From Hirudinaria manillensis (Eukaryota > Annelida > Clitellata > Hirudinida > Hirudinidae): DNA of 64,000 bases. Under the pieces are notes generated by a model, which made no database searches, was not told the origin of the DNA, and saw only the letters and a program-made list of their open reading frames with translations. How positions within the stretch are numbered: position 1 is the stretch's first letter; each line of letters begins with the position of its first letter. Shown here in pieces: positions 37,585-49,180 of the stretch. The position numbers were made by a program, and so were the translations under genes. The stretch is from NCBI GenBank assembly GCA_034509925.1, contig CM067538.1, positions 3,401,001-3,465,000 on the forward strand, in the 5' to 3' direction.

Positions 37585-37908
37585 CTATTGTTCATGGCCT
37601 ACTGGATAATCTCCAGTTGGGTTCCAAACCCAACTTGGAAGTCCTGGATTGTTCTTCCTGACATATTTGGATAAGCCACTGAAGCAAAATTAAGATTTTA
37701 TTTTTACTTAAGAAATATATTATAAACGCTTAGTAACACAGAGAAAGTACACTTACTCCAGGATAATGTTTGAGCAGGAAAGAGTGCCAATACTCAGCAA
37801 ACCACTATTTACTATTAAACTAGGAGGGAACTGGTAAGAACAAAGCGTCATCGCCTTAATCGCATATCTTTGACAGACTGAGTCAATGTAGTTCAGCATT
37901 TTGGAAAT
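37585..37908 (-). CDS. two candidate exons of an unrecognised gene (3' end)
   Basis: Minus-strand exon 37757-37908 is fully open (50 codons plus two bases) between acceptor ttttgtag and a strong donor GTAAGTG. The next acceptor (atgtcag, 37658-37660) is in the matching phase and opens an exon that reaches a TAG at 37585-37587. The joined tail would be about 75 aa, rich in Cys and Ser in the first exon and ending around WVWNPTGDYP. The family is not recognised. Upstream exons, if any, would lie beyond the copia insertion at 38.2-40.8 kb. Confidence 0.3.
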
Positions 37909-38152
37909 CTACAAAATGTGACTTTTAAATACTACATTATTAATCAGGTTGATAGGGAATCTGTTTACTGTCAGTCTTGCTTTCAAGGAATGCTGCAATA
38001 ATAATTACAGTAACAATGGAAACAGTACCAAAGTTCCAACTTGTTGTGATCACATTCTCAAAATAAAATAATGAGCTCAAAAGAAACTCATGATAATGAG
38101 TGTTAAACAAACTCATAGTATTGACTTTTTCTAGAAGGAGTGGCTCTGAAAA

Positions 38153-40619
38153 GATTCTCAGCTAGTTTAATTGCAGCTTCGTTATCAACGTAAATTTCTG
38201 GTTTGTTAGAATATCCAGTAATGTCCTTTAACAATCTTTTCAACCAAATTGCTTCTCTGGTAGCTTCACTTGCAGCAACTACTTCTGCTTCAGTCGTTGA
38301 TATGGCTACTGACGTTTGTCTTTGACTGAGCCAACTGATAGCACCTCCAGAATAAATACAAACAACACCTGACGTAGATCTTCCCGTGGTAGTGTCTCCT
38401 CCATGATCAGCATCACTATAGCATATCAAAGTATCGTTCGTTCTAGAACTGCTGTAAGTAATACCAATATCTCTGGTACCCTGAAGATATCTAAATATCC
38501 TCTTAACCTTTACAACATCATCTCTAGTAAGGTTTTCTAGGTTTCAAACTAGGTTAGAAACAATACTAACTGCATATGTTATATCAGGTCTTGTACTTGT
38601 CATTAGTTACATCAAAGCACCCACCTGTACAGAAATTTGATCTCGTTTTGATCATCATGGATATCATCTGCCTTCTCAGATTTGATAATGGGCGTTGGAC
38701 ATGGACGACATTTGTCCATTCCGAATTTCTCTAGAATCTTTTGAGTAAAGTTTCTCTGAGTGATTTTTATCGAGCCATCAGATCATTTGTTGATTTTAAT
38801 TCCAAGAAAGAATGTAACAGGTTTAGCAACAAATTTGAATTCTTTCTCTATGCTTGAAATCTCTAAGATCGGATCCTGATGTGGCTGCAACGATTCCAAC
38901 ATCGGCATACAACTAAAATTTTGCCATGCTTTTTCTTTTGAATAACAAGACAAGGATCTGCATCACTTTTCACAAAACCAAGATTCAACAAAAAATTTCC
39001 AAAACGTTTGTTCCAACATCTTGGAGCTTGCTTTAGTCCATACAAACTTCTCTTGAGTTTGCTTATCTTTTTAGAACCATCATCAAATCCCTCTGGTTGT
39101 TGCATGTAAATGTCTTCATCAAGTTCTCCATATAAAAATGCTGTGGATACATCAAACTGCATCAATGACATTCCTTTTGCAGCTACAACACTTAACAAAG
39201 TTCTAATTGTACCACTTTTAGCAACTGGACTAAATGTTTCAAAATAATCCTTTCCTTTTTTCTGATGAAAACCTTTAACAACCAATCGTGCTTTGTGACG
39301 TTCTATTTGACCTTCAGAGTCGTACTTAGTCTTGTAGACCCACTTACATGGCAAGATTTTTGTTCTTTCAGGTAAATCAACCAGTTCCCAGGTTTTGTTT
39401 TCTCTTAGAGAGTTCATCTCATTTTTAATTGCATCAATCCATTCTTTTCTTCTATCAGAACTTATTGCATCATCATAAGATTCTGGTTCTCTTATGTCTA
39501 GTACTATACTTCAGCTACTTGTGTTAGCAATACATAATCATCAAACTTCTTGGGTTTTTGTAAAGCTGATCTATCTCTGTGCTGGTGACCTACTGATTGT
39601 TTTCTAATTTCATCAGTACTAACTTGGTTTTCATCCTCACTACCTTGACTCTGCTGATCTTCACCTTCTGAGTTGGGTTCACTGTGAAATTCTGTTGTGG
39701 ACTTTGTTGGCATCTGTAACTCAACAGTTTCTCCACCTTCTTTTGGCTTTTATTAGAATACAACATCTCTTGAGAAAATAATTTTCCTCTGTTCCTTGAG
39801 CCATACTCGATAGCGTTCATCACCATCATAGCCTACTAGATAGCCTTTAATCGCTTTCTTATCCATCTTTTGTTGTTGTTGATCAGGTATGTGAACATAA
39901 CAAGCAGAACCAACAATATGTAGATGAATGATCCTAGGTTTCTTACCTGTCCAAACTTCCCATGGATTCACACCATCTATTGATGACTTGCCTGTTCGAT
40001 TCAGAACATAGACAGTTGTGTAACAACAATTCTGCCCACATGGCCACTGGAAATTCAGCTTCTGAATTTGAGTACTTCAATGTGCGAGCCATTTCTATCA
40101 TTGTGCGGATTTCACGTTCACTATCACCGTTTTGCTTAGGTGTGTACGTTGCTGTCAATCTTTGCATGATTCCATGACTGCGAAGGATATTTCGAACTTC
40201 GTCATTGTCGAATTCACCCCCATTGTCACCCAGAAATCTTTCACATTATGGCCTTGACACTTTGCTGTAGCCAGAACCTCCTGAAGTGCTTGCTTGACTT
40301 CAGCTTTCTGTCTGATGAATGTGATGAATCTCATTTTACTGAAATGATCTTTGAAGACAACAAAATATCATTTTCTGTTAAATGATTCTCCACTGAAAGG
40401 ACCACAGACATCTGCTGATGGAAGTACATCTGAGATTTCTTTGTGAGCCTTTCTTTGTTCTTCTGTTGGATTTTCTGGTAGTTCTGGTCTTAGTAGCTTG
40501 CCATCAATAACGTCAACTACACCTTCGTGATAGTCGATGTATTCTCGGATTCGACGCTTCCACATCGGCCAATCAGTTGTGCAACTCAATAGCTTAATCT
40601 TTATCCCCATCGGGTCCAT
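38153..40619 (-). pseudogene. copia gag-pol remnant with shared frameshift and nonsense codon
   Basis: The gag start (about 60 codons) joins directly to the integrase-region tail VCGPFSGESFNRK in one frame (40368-40619), so the intervening gag, protease and integrase N-terminus are deleted. The RT frame breaks at about 38900-38914, and there the shifted frame reads YADV where copia RTs have YVDD. A TAA at 38607-38609 interrupts the block before LMTSTRPDITYAV. Both lesions recur in the plus copy. Confidence 0.85.
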
Positions 40620-40692
40620 TTAACGTTAATTAAAAATAGCACTGCTAATATTAGAACTGACTTCAGAAAACTTTAACTAAGCGCTCGGGGAG

Positions 40693-40708
40693 CTCTGGGC
40701 CCATAACC
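40693..40708 (-). other. primer-binding site complementary to the initiator-tRNA anticodon arm
   Basis: The minus strand reads GGTTATGGGCCCAGAG directly after the LTR. This is complementary to the anticodon stem-loop of animal initiator tRNA-Met (CUGGGCCCAUAACC), as in Drosophila copia, which is primed by a half-tRNA. Confidence 0.85.
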
Positions 40709-40832
40709 TATTGCGGTAACTTTATTCACAGGAAGAACGCGAAACAACAATGGAGAGCGGAACCAAAAAAACATTAATATAATAATTCAAACTATTTTAA
40801 CAAAACAAGTTTTTAAGCATAAAAACTCAACA
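40709..40832 (-). repeat. 5' LTR of the minus-strand copia copy
   Basis: It begins TGTTGAGTTTTTATGCTTAA (read from 40832) and ends CAATA next to the primer site. It is 124 bp, about 40 bp shorter in U5 than the LTRs at 58.8 and 61.0 kb. The final dinucleotide is TA rather than the usual CA. Confidence 0.8.
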
Positions 40833-42300
40833 GTTTGTTGAATTGGACACAGCTATGACGACATTATCTCTTCCCGAAATCAAAATATTTAGGGTCATAT
40901 GAGAGGGAATTGCACCAGACTTTAATAGTTTTTGTCTTTAATGCCAAGTTGTAAGCAGCATTTTTGTATCAATTGTTGATTTTTTAAATTAAAGAAATAA
41001 GACTTTTTTACAACTCTTTTCTGCCAAACGCTCTTTTCTTTATAGAGTTTTGGCCATAATTTTATTTTTGTATGTAATAAGGTTCTAGTCCAGAGGCTAA
41101 AGTGTGCTCATGTTTAATATGCCAAAACTTGTTCTTAGTCAGAGCATTTCTGCTGATGATTGCTAAAAGATGACCATAAAGGAAAAATAACATTTTTAAG
41201 AGAAGAACACTATTCATAATTATAATATTCATTTAGTCCTAAATCACATTCGTCTGAGTCTACACGTCCAAGATTGTCAGCAAAATTGTTGTAAGTCTGG
41301 TAAAACGGACTTCTTTCATATAAATTACCTGATTCCTTGATTATTTCATTCCAAATGTTTGCATGAGGTAGTAGATGGATGGATTTATTGAGAATATTGA
41401 AACTATTGAAAAATATCAAATCCAGTGATGACCTTTTGGCATGCAAAACCTCAAGAAACTTTAATATATCCATAAAACCCTAGCATTAACAATTGTTGTC
41501 TGACATCCATCATAAAATGTCTTTGGTGTGCATTATCCACAGCAAGCTTAACATTTAGCAATTATTTTCATAAAGTGTGTGTAGCACAACATGAAACAAT
41601 GACTGGGAGAATCACCAGCCACGTTACTACAATAATTATATGTGTTGAAAACATATTCCGACAGACATACCACTAAGAAAATGCATGAGGGCCATGCAAA
41701 AATCTATTGAAGAACTGGAAAAATTGAAGCAAAGACAACATTGTCTGTCAAAATGTAGCACGGGGCAATTTCTTTCCTTTGCTCCAGCTCTCAAAACAAT
41801 ATATATTTGCTGGTAATAAAATATAATCCTGGATAGGAATAGATGTGTACTGTAGATATTTAACTTCTATTTTTATCAGTTCCTGTTGGGCCCCAAAATG
41901 CAGATTAAGTGCCTCATTTTTCATAAGCAGGTAATGATTTAAGTGTTCTGGCTTAGCTTTTCCTGAAAATTCCAGTGCCGTTTCCTTAAGATAGCAATCT
42001 CCTATTTGTTGTTGACCTCATGTGACTCCAACTCTGCCACAGTCTCTCTTTTTAAAGTGATTTTTGTTTACATTAAGTAACCCTAAAACTTGCACTTTGG
42101 TTGATAAACTGAAGGATTATGATTCCTTGAGGATCTTTCAGGAATTTTGGGTTAGCCCTATTTTGCTCCAAGAGCGTTTTCTATTAAACAGTGCTTCCCT
42201 TATTTATTCCCATATTGCTTTTGAATTGTATCTGGCACCAACTTAGTATTGTAAGAGTCAGAATGTGACAACTTCGATAGTCTGATTAATTTCTCGTGCA
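40833..42300. other. region without recognised genes
   Basis: A minus-strand open frame at 41210-41473 (87 codons, acidic Tyr/Asn-rich C-terminus) has no recognised domain. A plus frame at 42064-42246 is equally unsupported. The rest is AT-rich sequence. Confidence 0.4.
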
Positions 42301-42329
42301 TAGATTGACAATGAATTAATGCATCCGAA

Positions 42330-43600
42330 ATGCACATACAAAAATCAGGTTCTCGGTTGACTCACGACAGGTTGTCGAGTACTGCCAATGATTTTGTTTT
42401 GGGCCATGATCAGGATTGTGAACTGAACAAGTATAATAATTCAAGATCGGAGATTGTAAAGGAAGGGGTGGTTGGTTCATCAAAGGATGAGGGAGTTGTG
42501 TCAGAGGGAAATTGCAAATGGGACAAAACTAAATTTATGTTTCAATTGTCACAAAAGAGTTGTTTGACAAAATTTGCCCTAGGCTTGAGGCACTTCAAAG
42601 CCCTCTCAGGGCTCTCAAATGACACAAGAGATACAATTTCAGGTATCAAAACAACGATTAGTTGTTGCACAGCTTCAAGGGGCAAAGGCACATGTTATTG
42701 GTCAGCTAAGTGGTGTTGAGTTTTCAGCAACCCTGTAGGCAGAAAGTGCATCAAAGCAGCTCTGTTCCGTATCCGTATAATCAAGGAGGTAGTCTTAGAT
42801 AACTTAACATCTTTGTCCGCACTGGTTGATAGCAGCATGGAAATTTGCTGCATTAAGAGCTGACTTAGTCTGTCCTTTGAACATCTTTCCCCAAAAGCAA
42901 ATCCGGTTTACGTGATGATCCCGAATATGTAGGGTATATAAGACCACTAGTCAAATCTTATCTTAAAGTAGCTTCCTGAATCATTAATATTGAATCTGAC
43001 AATGCATTTTGGTTTAAATGAAGAGGTCATTCTAACTCTCAATGTTGTAAAATTGTTGGAAGCGGTTACTTTTTAAGAACATATCAGATCCTGATGTGCG
43101 TAGTGAGATTAAACAGACCTCATAGACAGATGTTGGAGATAAAGGAGGTCTGGAATTAAATACTGGAATGATGCAGTTGGTGACATATGATGAGACATGG
43201 GGATTTATTCTTGGGAGATAACGGTGATGAAAAATTTTAGATATCCCAGACCACTTCTTTACACATCATTGATTTTGAGAAACCTTTCATTTTAGCAATA
43301 GATGCCAGTGTTTGGGCCTCTTTTTCAATGGGAGGAAGGGAAATGTGATAAGCCCATAGCATTAGGTAGTCTAAAATTCAGTGAAACCCAGTTCTGACAG
43401 ACAATGATCAAATGTGAAACTTTTGAAATGGTATGAAGAAATTTAGATCTTGGATCCTTTTATCCAAGATTTTGGTATTTTTCAATCATAAACCATTATT
43501 GTGCTTGACCAAGGGGGCCCCTAAGAGTGCTAAACTGGCCTGGTGGGTACTCACTCTCCGGGGTATCTAGCAAGGCAACACAACTGAAGGGTCCGGAATA
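42330..43600 (+). mobile_element. decayed gypsy-like retroelement trace
   Basis: At about 43275-43590 a plus-strand reading with several stops gives KPFILAIDAS, then a segment ending FFNHKPLLCLTKG...KLAWWVL. These match the DxS and DHKPL blocks of gypsy RNase H in the right order. The 129-codon frame at 42330-42719 may be part of its gag, but no gag motif is visible. LTRs were not identified. Confidence 0.45.
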
Positions 43601-44179
43601 AAAAATGCATAACATTTGAGGTAATTTCTATAATTAAATCGTAACTATAAATAATAGATTTTTAATCTAGATAAATTTTCCAACATAATTTTAGTTAAAA
43701 TTAACATATTTTAATTTCAAATTTCTTTGATATATCTCACCCAGATATTAGCAAAATTTGCACCAAGTAATGAAAAGAATTGCAAAACATACCCATAGAT
43801 GCACTATAATAGTGTTATGGATTTTCTGAAAGCTGGTTTCATTTCATTAAATATGCTTGACGTTAAGGCTAAGGCATAGCTATGGAGATAAAAGATAAAT
43901 GGACAAAATACCAGCACATGTAAAATATATATACTAGAACACAGCTAAAGTAGTCTAATATACAATTTCAATCTTAAGCAATTTTAGAGAACAAGTAAAT
44001 TAATTGGTTGGTGTAAGGATAACATTTTTTTTGTTTAGTAATTTGTAAATTTTGTTGTTCAGATTTCGTCTTTGTCTATGGAGGCTATAACCTGGGATAA
44101 GAATAGACTCATGGAGCAACTCATTACATAAGATACAGCCAAAGCATGTAATCTCACAGGGCAGTTCTGGAAAAATTTG

Positions 44180-44910
44180 GATGGTTTTATAAGATGGATG
44201 TTGTATTTGGTTAGTCAAATGGCTTTAATGTTACACATTTTGTTACTTTTGAACTATTTTTCTTAACATTAGTGAAAAAATCCTGGCTTATCATCTTCCT
44301 TCCACCATCTAAGGGTTCTGCAAGTGGTGTGGAAATGTCAGACAAAACTGGAAATCAGAAGAGAAGAGTAGCTGGAGACGATTAAATAATTGTTTATACC
44401 AAATATTTTATATGTGTAGTCGGGTTCATTAGTGGTTAATTGAAGTGGATTCGGTATGGGCTGTGCGTTTCTGATGGTTGAGGTTAGCTTGGGCGGTAGA
44501 ACCGACCGAAGCCACCGCGTGAATATTCAGCTCCGCCCACTGATGTGATTGTCGACGTTTGCGATTGGCTGACCAGCTTTGATACCCAGCTAATGCCTTT
44601 GGATAATCTTAGATGAAAGTTGTGCTTGGTTGGTCAAATGGCTTTAATGTCATACATTTTATAGCTTTGAACCATATGCTAATTATCTTAGTCAGGTGGG
44701 GTGAAGAAGAATACAAACACATCAACCTCCACCGCCTAAGATTTTGAGAATGGGCTTTGCAAATGGTTTGGGAATGCAAAAGATAGAGGAGCTGGAAGTC
44801 GAAAGTGAAAATTAAATGCGGATGAATGAACGATTTTTGTAAATAAATATTTTAATATAGTTTTTTAGTTAATAGTTGTGGCGGGTTGGATACGGTCGAT
44901 CCGCGAATAA
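44180..44910. repeat. two direct repeat copies about 420 bp apart
   Basis: Copy 1 (about 44190-44480) and copy 2 (about 44600-44910) share TTGGTTAGTCAAATGGCTTT / TTGGTTGGTCAAATGGCTTT, a block around CACCATCTAAGGGTT / CACCGCCTAAGATTT, and GAGCTGGA-like and TTAGT(G/T)GTTAATTG-like ends. They could be diverged LTRs, or a tandem duplication, of the retroelement traced just upstream. The spacer is GC-rich. Confidence 0.6.
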
Positions 44911-45074
44911 TGGTGCTGGAATATGGCTGGGTATAATGGCTGTAATTGGAGTGGATTGAAGGTCGGGATTTTGCAGGGCAACCCGAGCTTAATAGCCAGG
45001 CGGCCCCTTGCGCCCCCGCAGAACCTACGCGGGCCCCTCCGGGGTGTATTAGCTGGGATCCCCGTTCAGGATGA

Positions 45075-45370
45075 TGCATTTACCCCGTAATTGACTTCTC
45101 TATGGAAAAACCTCGATCTTTAATAGAACGACCACTAAATTTTAAAGTTAAGTACATTATTTATTACACTAAAAAATTAATTCCAACTGATTTGCTCAGT
45201 CAAGGTTAACTTTAATTAACACACAAAAATTACTTTTCGCAACCGAAAACAAAAAAAACCCATCTGCCGTGGACAAAGTAAACAAAATTTTTTTTAATGA
45301 GTCTGGTTAAACACAAACAAGATCCTGTAAAGTGGATAAGTTGAGTTTACATTAAAATTTTGATACAGTG
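45075..45370 (-). repeat. ~300-bp repeat, inverted copy of 35040-35340
   Basis: Colinear blocks are shared with 35040-35340 in reverse complement. The two copies are 10 kb apart, so a dispersed element is likelier than a local inversion. Confidence 0.75.
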
Positions 45371-45837
45371 CTTGTAAGTGGTGGTAGCCCTGGTCTTCCC
45401 TATACTTTCTCAAAAGCATTCAAAGAGTCAATCTTAACTCTAATTTTTGTAACCTCTTATTGACATGCAACCATAGTTTGAGAAAATCGCGTCCTTTTTT
45501 TTGTTTTGATTTTTCCGCTTTTTTTTTCGTTGTGACTTTTTATTATGCCTTGTTGTACAAACGCCATGAAAGCTATATACATTTTTTTATATTAAATGTT
45601 TATGTAATTAAACTAGGCTTATTGGAAATATATTAAGGGATTGTTTTATTTTATTGCACTCGAACTTTTGTCGTAATCTCATTCTATTTTTTTAAATTAT
45701 TTAAGTTTATAAAAAAGATGTTAATAATTGCTGCATGTTATAATTTAGAAATATATCAATTTTAACAGAAATTTAGGATATGTGCTTCTCTTCTCCCACT
45801 GGGGCTTGTGTTGCGGTCGTTTGTTCTAACTGCGAAC

Positions 45838-46754
45838 ATGGCGGTTGCGGCTCTCTGCAGAATCTCGTCTGCCCAGCGCTTGATTTCCAAGAATGTCCCG
45901 AGGATGTTTACGAGCGTATATTCGGCATTTTCGAGCTCTAACGCTGAAGTTGATCCAATGAAGGGGAAAATAGGTAACTTTCTGTGACATTGAAGTTAAT
46001 CTTGTCAATGTCATTAAGATAACAGGATTAAAAATCGCGATTAGCTTATAGTTAGTGACGTTTATTGAGTTGTTTTTATTGTAATTTAGTGGTCATAAGA
46101 TCTTATGTGAGTTTTTCAGGGTGTTAGTTATTTATATGTCAATTTTGTAATTATCATGTTTAAAATCTTTCTATTCATTGCTCTGAACATGATGTCATTC
46201 AATAAATGAGTAACACTTTCAATATGTTTGTAAATGATACTTCTTGAAGTGTCTGACAAAATCTCTATGCCTGACAACTTGGGACATTCTGTTGGACCTG
46301 AGAGATTCGAGCTTTTGAACAGACTGGCAGGAAATGAGGTATTAGTTTTAATTTTTTTTTTATTGGCATGATATTTGAATTATTGTTTGGTTTCAGGATC
46401 CTTTTGAGATGAATGTGAGAAAAAGAGCTAAGGGAACAAAAGAAGAGCCTACTCTGATTCCATCTTTGTATGATAACAGATTAGTTGGATGTATCTGTAA
46501 GTTTTGCAAATTATGTAGCATTGTTAGCTTTTATGCCTTTTTAACCTTGACCACAGCTTACAGTAATTAATAGTGAATTGTTTTATAGCTGTCATATAAT
46601 AACCTGATCGTAATGTTTGAATTACCATTTAGGTGATGATGATACATTGAGCATAATCTGGATGCTCCTTTACAGAGGTGAATCCAAACGCTGTCAGTGC
46701 GGCCACTGGTTCAAACTTGTTGATGTTGATACATCTAAGATTGTTTTGCCATAG
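45838..46754 (+). CDS. COX5B: cytochrome c oxidase subunit 5B, 4 exons, 148 aa
   Basis: This is the nuclear-encoded zinc-binding subunit of mitochondrial respiratory complex IV, on the matrix side. Exons: 45838-45973, 46250-46338, 46397-46496, 46633-46754; phases agree and the frame ends TAG 46752-46754. Residues 1 to about 40 form an Arg/Ser/Ala-rich mitochondrial presequence without acidic residues until residue 38. The mature part holds DPFEMNVRKRAKGTKEEP and the zinc site GCIC...RCQCGHWFKL. The first pair is CxC and the second CxC rather than the mammalian CxxC. An AATAAA-like signal follows near 46778. The gene is compact (0.9 kb), with introns of 58 to 276 bp. Confidence 0.96.
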
Positions 46755-46859
46755 GCGTTTGGATAAATTTGGACAAGAAAATAAATTTGAAAAGTTGAAA
46801 ATGTGGACTTTATCAATCGAGCAATAGTTCTTCTCAGAAGGCAGTTTCACTCTTTTAAA

Positions 46860-47400
46860 TAATTCGGTGTTTCATAACTGTTCAAACTGATTGCAAGAGG
46901 CTTTTGCACATACCTGCATTTGTGTTTCGTTGCTTCATCAAATTCAGATGAGATCGAGTACTCCAACAATTGCGTTGCTATTTCTGCATGCATAGAGTGG
47001 TCGTCTCGTTATGCTGTGGTGATGAAGCCAAAGCTGCATGTAGTAGCTCCATTCCCAAAGCAAAGGAGACTGATTCAGTATTTTGTTGAGGAATGGCAAT
47101 GTCATGACACCATTAAAAAGCATTAATGGGACATGCTGGGTGGAGCATTCGATAACCTGGGCTTTTCGTTGTGAAGCCAGAGCCCGGGACATTCCCATCG
47201 GGAACGGGGTCCCGCCGGTATCTTTAATGCTACTTAGAACTTAAGAATTGTTTGGCAGGGGTTGGATACATTGTGGTTTTAAAATTATTTGATTTCCACC
47301 CAAAGTCAACACATACAACGAATTAAACTAAAGCCATAAAATTCTAGCTAATTAATCTGAATGACAAAAATGTGATTTAAAAAATGGAAGGTAAACACTG
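46860..47400. other. spacer between COX5B and the zinc-finger gene
   Basis: Short frames on both strands (46920-47126 plus, 46944-47198 minus) lack a recognised domain. A GC-rich, partly palindromic block at 47185-47220 (CGGGACATTCCCAT / GGGAACGGGGTCCCG) looks like the end of an old repeat. Confidence 0.4.
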
Positions 47401-47419
47401 AACAAGTAAAGTCCTACAA

Positions 47420-48286
47420 CTATGTGATTGCACTATGCATCTTCTCCTTGTGCCTGTTGAGGTTGCTTAATTCAGCAAACTGTTTGGTGCAGTGTTCACA
47501 TGCAAATCGTTTGGTAGCAGCATGGACTCTCATGTGTCTCTTCAAGTTGCTAGCTGCAACAAAATGCTTGTGACATTCATAGCACGTGAAGGGTTTTTGC
47601 CCAGTATGAATTGACATGTGCCGTTTCAGATTGCTGAGTTCTAAAAATGGTTTGTCGCATACTGTGCAGCTGTATGGCTTGATACCAGTGTGGATTTTTG
47701 TGTGACGCTTCAAGTTGCCAGCCTCATTAAATCTTTTAGAACAAATCTGACATACATATGGCTTAGCACCAGTATGTGTCTTCATGTGTCTTTTGAGGTT
47801 CCCAAGTTCCAAGAATTGCCTTCCACAGAGTACACAATCATGTTGCTTAGTTCCCACATGGGTCAATATGTGCTTCTTAAGGTTGCCAGCTTCACCGAAT
47901 CGTTTGTCGCACTCAATACATGCATATGGCTTAGAACCAGTATGGATTCTCAGATGACGTTTGAGATTTCCTGAATCATGGAACTGTTTTTGGCAAGTGG
48001 AACAGTAGAAAACATTGTTCCCAAGATGAGTTTTCGAGTGGCGCTTCAGGTTCCAAACTTCAGTGAATGACTTTCCACAAACATCACAGGAATAAGGTTT
48101 CAAGCCTGTGTGGAGATACAAATGTTTTTTGTATTTATTTATGTGGGAAAATTCTCGATTACAATGGGGGCAAATTAGCCTTTCTTTGCCATTGTGACAA
48201 GATTCAAGATTAAGTTCTGACGAATGGTCCACTTCTGCTTCATACTCTTTACCAAAAAATATTTGATTTACTTCAGTATCGGCCAT
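47420..48286 (-). CDS. nine-finger C2H2 zinc-finger protein, single coding exon, 288 aa
   Basis: Probably a nuclear sequence-specific DNA-binding protein; the target is unknown. Nine C2H2 fingers repeat every 28 residues: 38-59, 66-87, 94-115, 122-143, 150-171, 178-199, 206-227, 234-255, 262-284 (the last with a four-residue His spacing). Most are joined by TG.KP[YF] linkers. The first 37 residues are acidic and hold no KRAB, SCAN, BTB or ZAD domain. Fingers 2-9 share the helix core NLKRH, NLKKH or NLNRH, so the base-contact positions are nearly constant. An acceptor-like TTTTTTAG ends 10 bp before the ATG, suggesting an upstream 5' UTR exon. I cannot assign an orthologue. Confidence 0.93.
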   Translation of the reverse strand: MADTEVNQIFFGKEYEAEVDHSSELNLESCHNGKERLICPHCNREFSHINKYKKHLYLHTGLKPYSCDVCGKSFTEVWNLKRHSKTHLGNNVFYCSTCQKQFHDSGNLKRHLRIHTGSKPYACIECDKRFGEAGNLKKHILTHVGTKQHDCVLCGRQFLELGNLKRHMKTHTGAKPYVCQICSKRFNEAGNLKRHTKIHTGIKPYSCTVCDKPFLELSNLKRHMSIHTGQKPFTCYECHKHFVAASNLKRHMRVHAATKRFACEHCTKQFAELSNLNRHKEKMHSAIT

Positions 48287-48299
48287 CAGTCTGTGCTAA

Positions 48300-49180
48300 A
48301 AAATTCAATATTTACAATTAGGTGAGAGTTACATTATTACATAATTCTAAAGATTTTATTTGAAAAGATGATTACATAATATATTTTTGTAGAGTAATCA
48401 ATAGTTACTGATTAGTAAGAAAAAAAGTCATATAAAAAAGCCGGGATTGACCGATACGCGTTATAAAATGATCATTTTTCGATACAATGTTATCAGTTAT
48501 GCAGCAATTGTTTCGGCTCAAAATCATCATAAACCAAACCATACAGTTGACTTTTCCATTTTATCAAGTTCTTAAACATTGTAGCAAAACTAAATATAAC
48601 ATCGATAAAAACTTAACCCTTCTAGATGGGATCCATCACAACAAACTAGCTCCGCAAAGATGATATTATAATGAGGCACAGCAACGAGATCCTTGCAACA
48701 GAAAAAGAAATTCCGTGTAGACAAAGTATTTCATATAAATATGATTATCTTTCATCACACTACAATAAAATGAATTATCGTCTTTAAACAGTCATTTTCA
48801 CATTTTAATATAAACTTTTTTTAGGGTAGGGAGTCATTTCTCTTGAATAAAATGTTTTGGCTGGAGGCCGATGACAAGGATTTCTGAACACTACATATTC
48901 ATGCAGGAGAAGAATTATGTGTAGTAACAAAAAGTGATGTGCCTAAATAATATTACATAATAATTATTAATCACCACCCACCATTAGTGACATTTTTAAC
49001 AAATTTTAATTGCAATATTTGTCTAAAATCTAATTTACTTCTCAATTTGGTTGTTGAGAAGCCATTGCTAAATAGAAACTTAGGAATTCTAAGATTTCTC
49101 GTTTCGACTAAATAATTACTGCTCACAAATCAATCACGAGTTACAAATAATAAACTAAATGAACTTAGGTAACTAAAGTT
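48300..49180. other. upstream region of the zinc-finger gene
   Basis: This is AT-rich and presumably carries the 5' UTR exon and promoter of the zinc-finger gene. No other gene or element is recognised. Confidence 0.45.

Larger units (their letters stand above)
38153..40832 (-). mobile_element. Ty1/copia retrotransposon, internally deleted, 3' end missing
   Basis: On the minus strand the order is: 5' LTR (40709-40832), half-tRNA primer site (40693-40708), gag start (ATG 40619), integrase tail (frames 39943-40167 and 39753-39971), RT (38863-39417: WVYKTK, FDVSTAFLYGELDEDIYM, SLYGLKQAPRCW) and RNase H (38153-38429: YSDADHGGD, QRQTSVAISTTEAE). Most of gag, the protease and the N-terminal integrase are missing. 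Homology to the second copy stops at about 38153, so the 3' LTR is lost. Confidence 0.92.

Noticed and set aside
47690-47974. 94-codon plus-strand frame
   Set aside because: Mirror of the zinc-finger coding sequence on the opposite strand.
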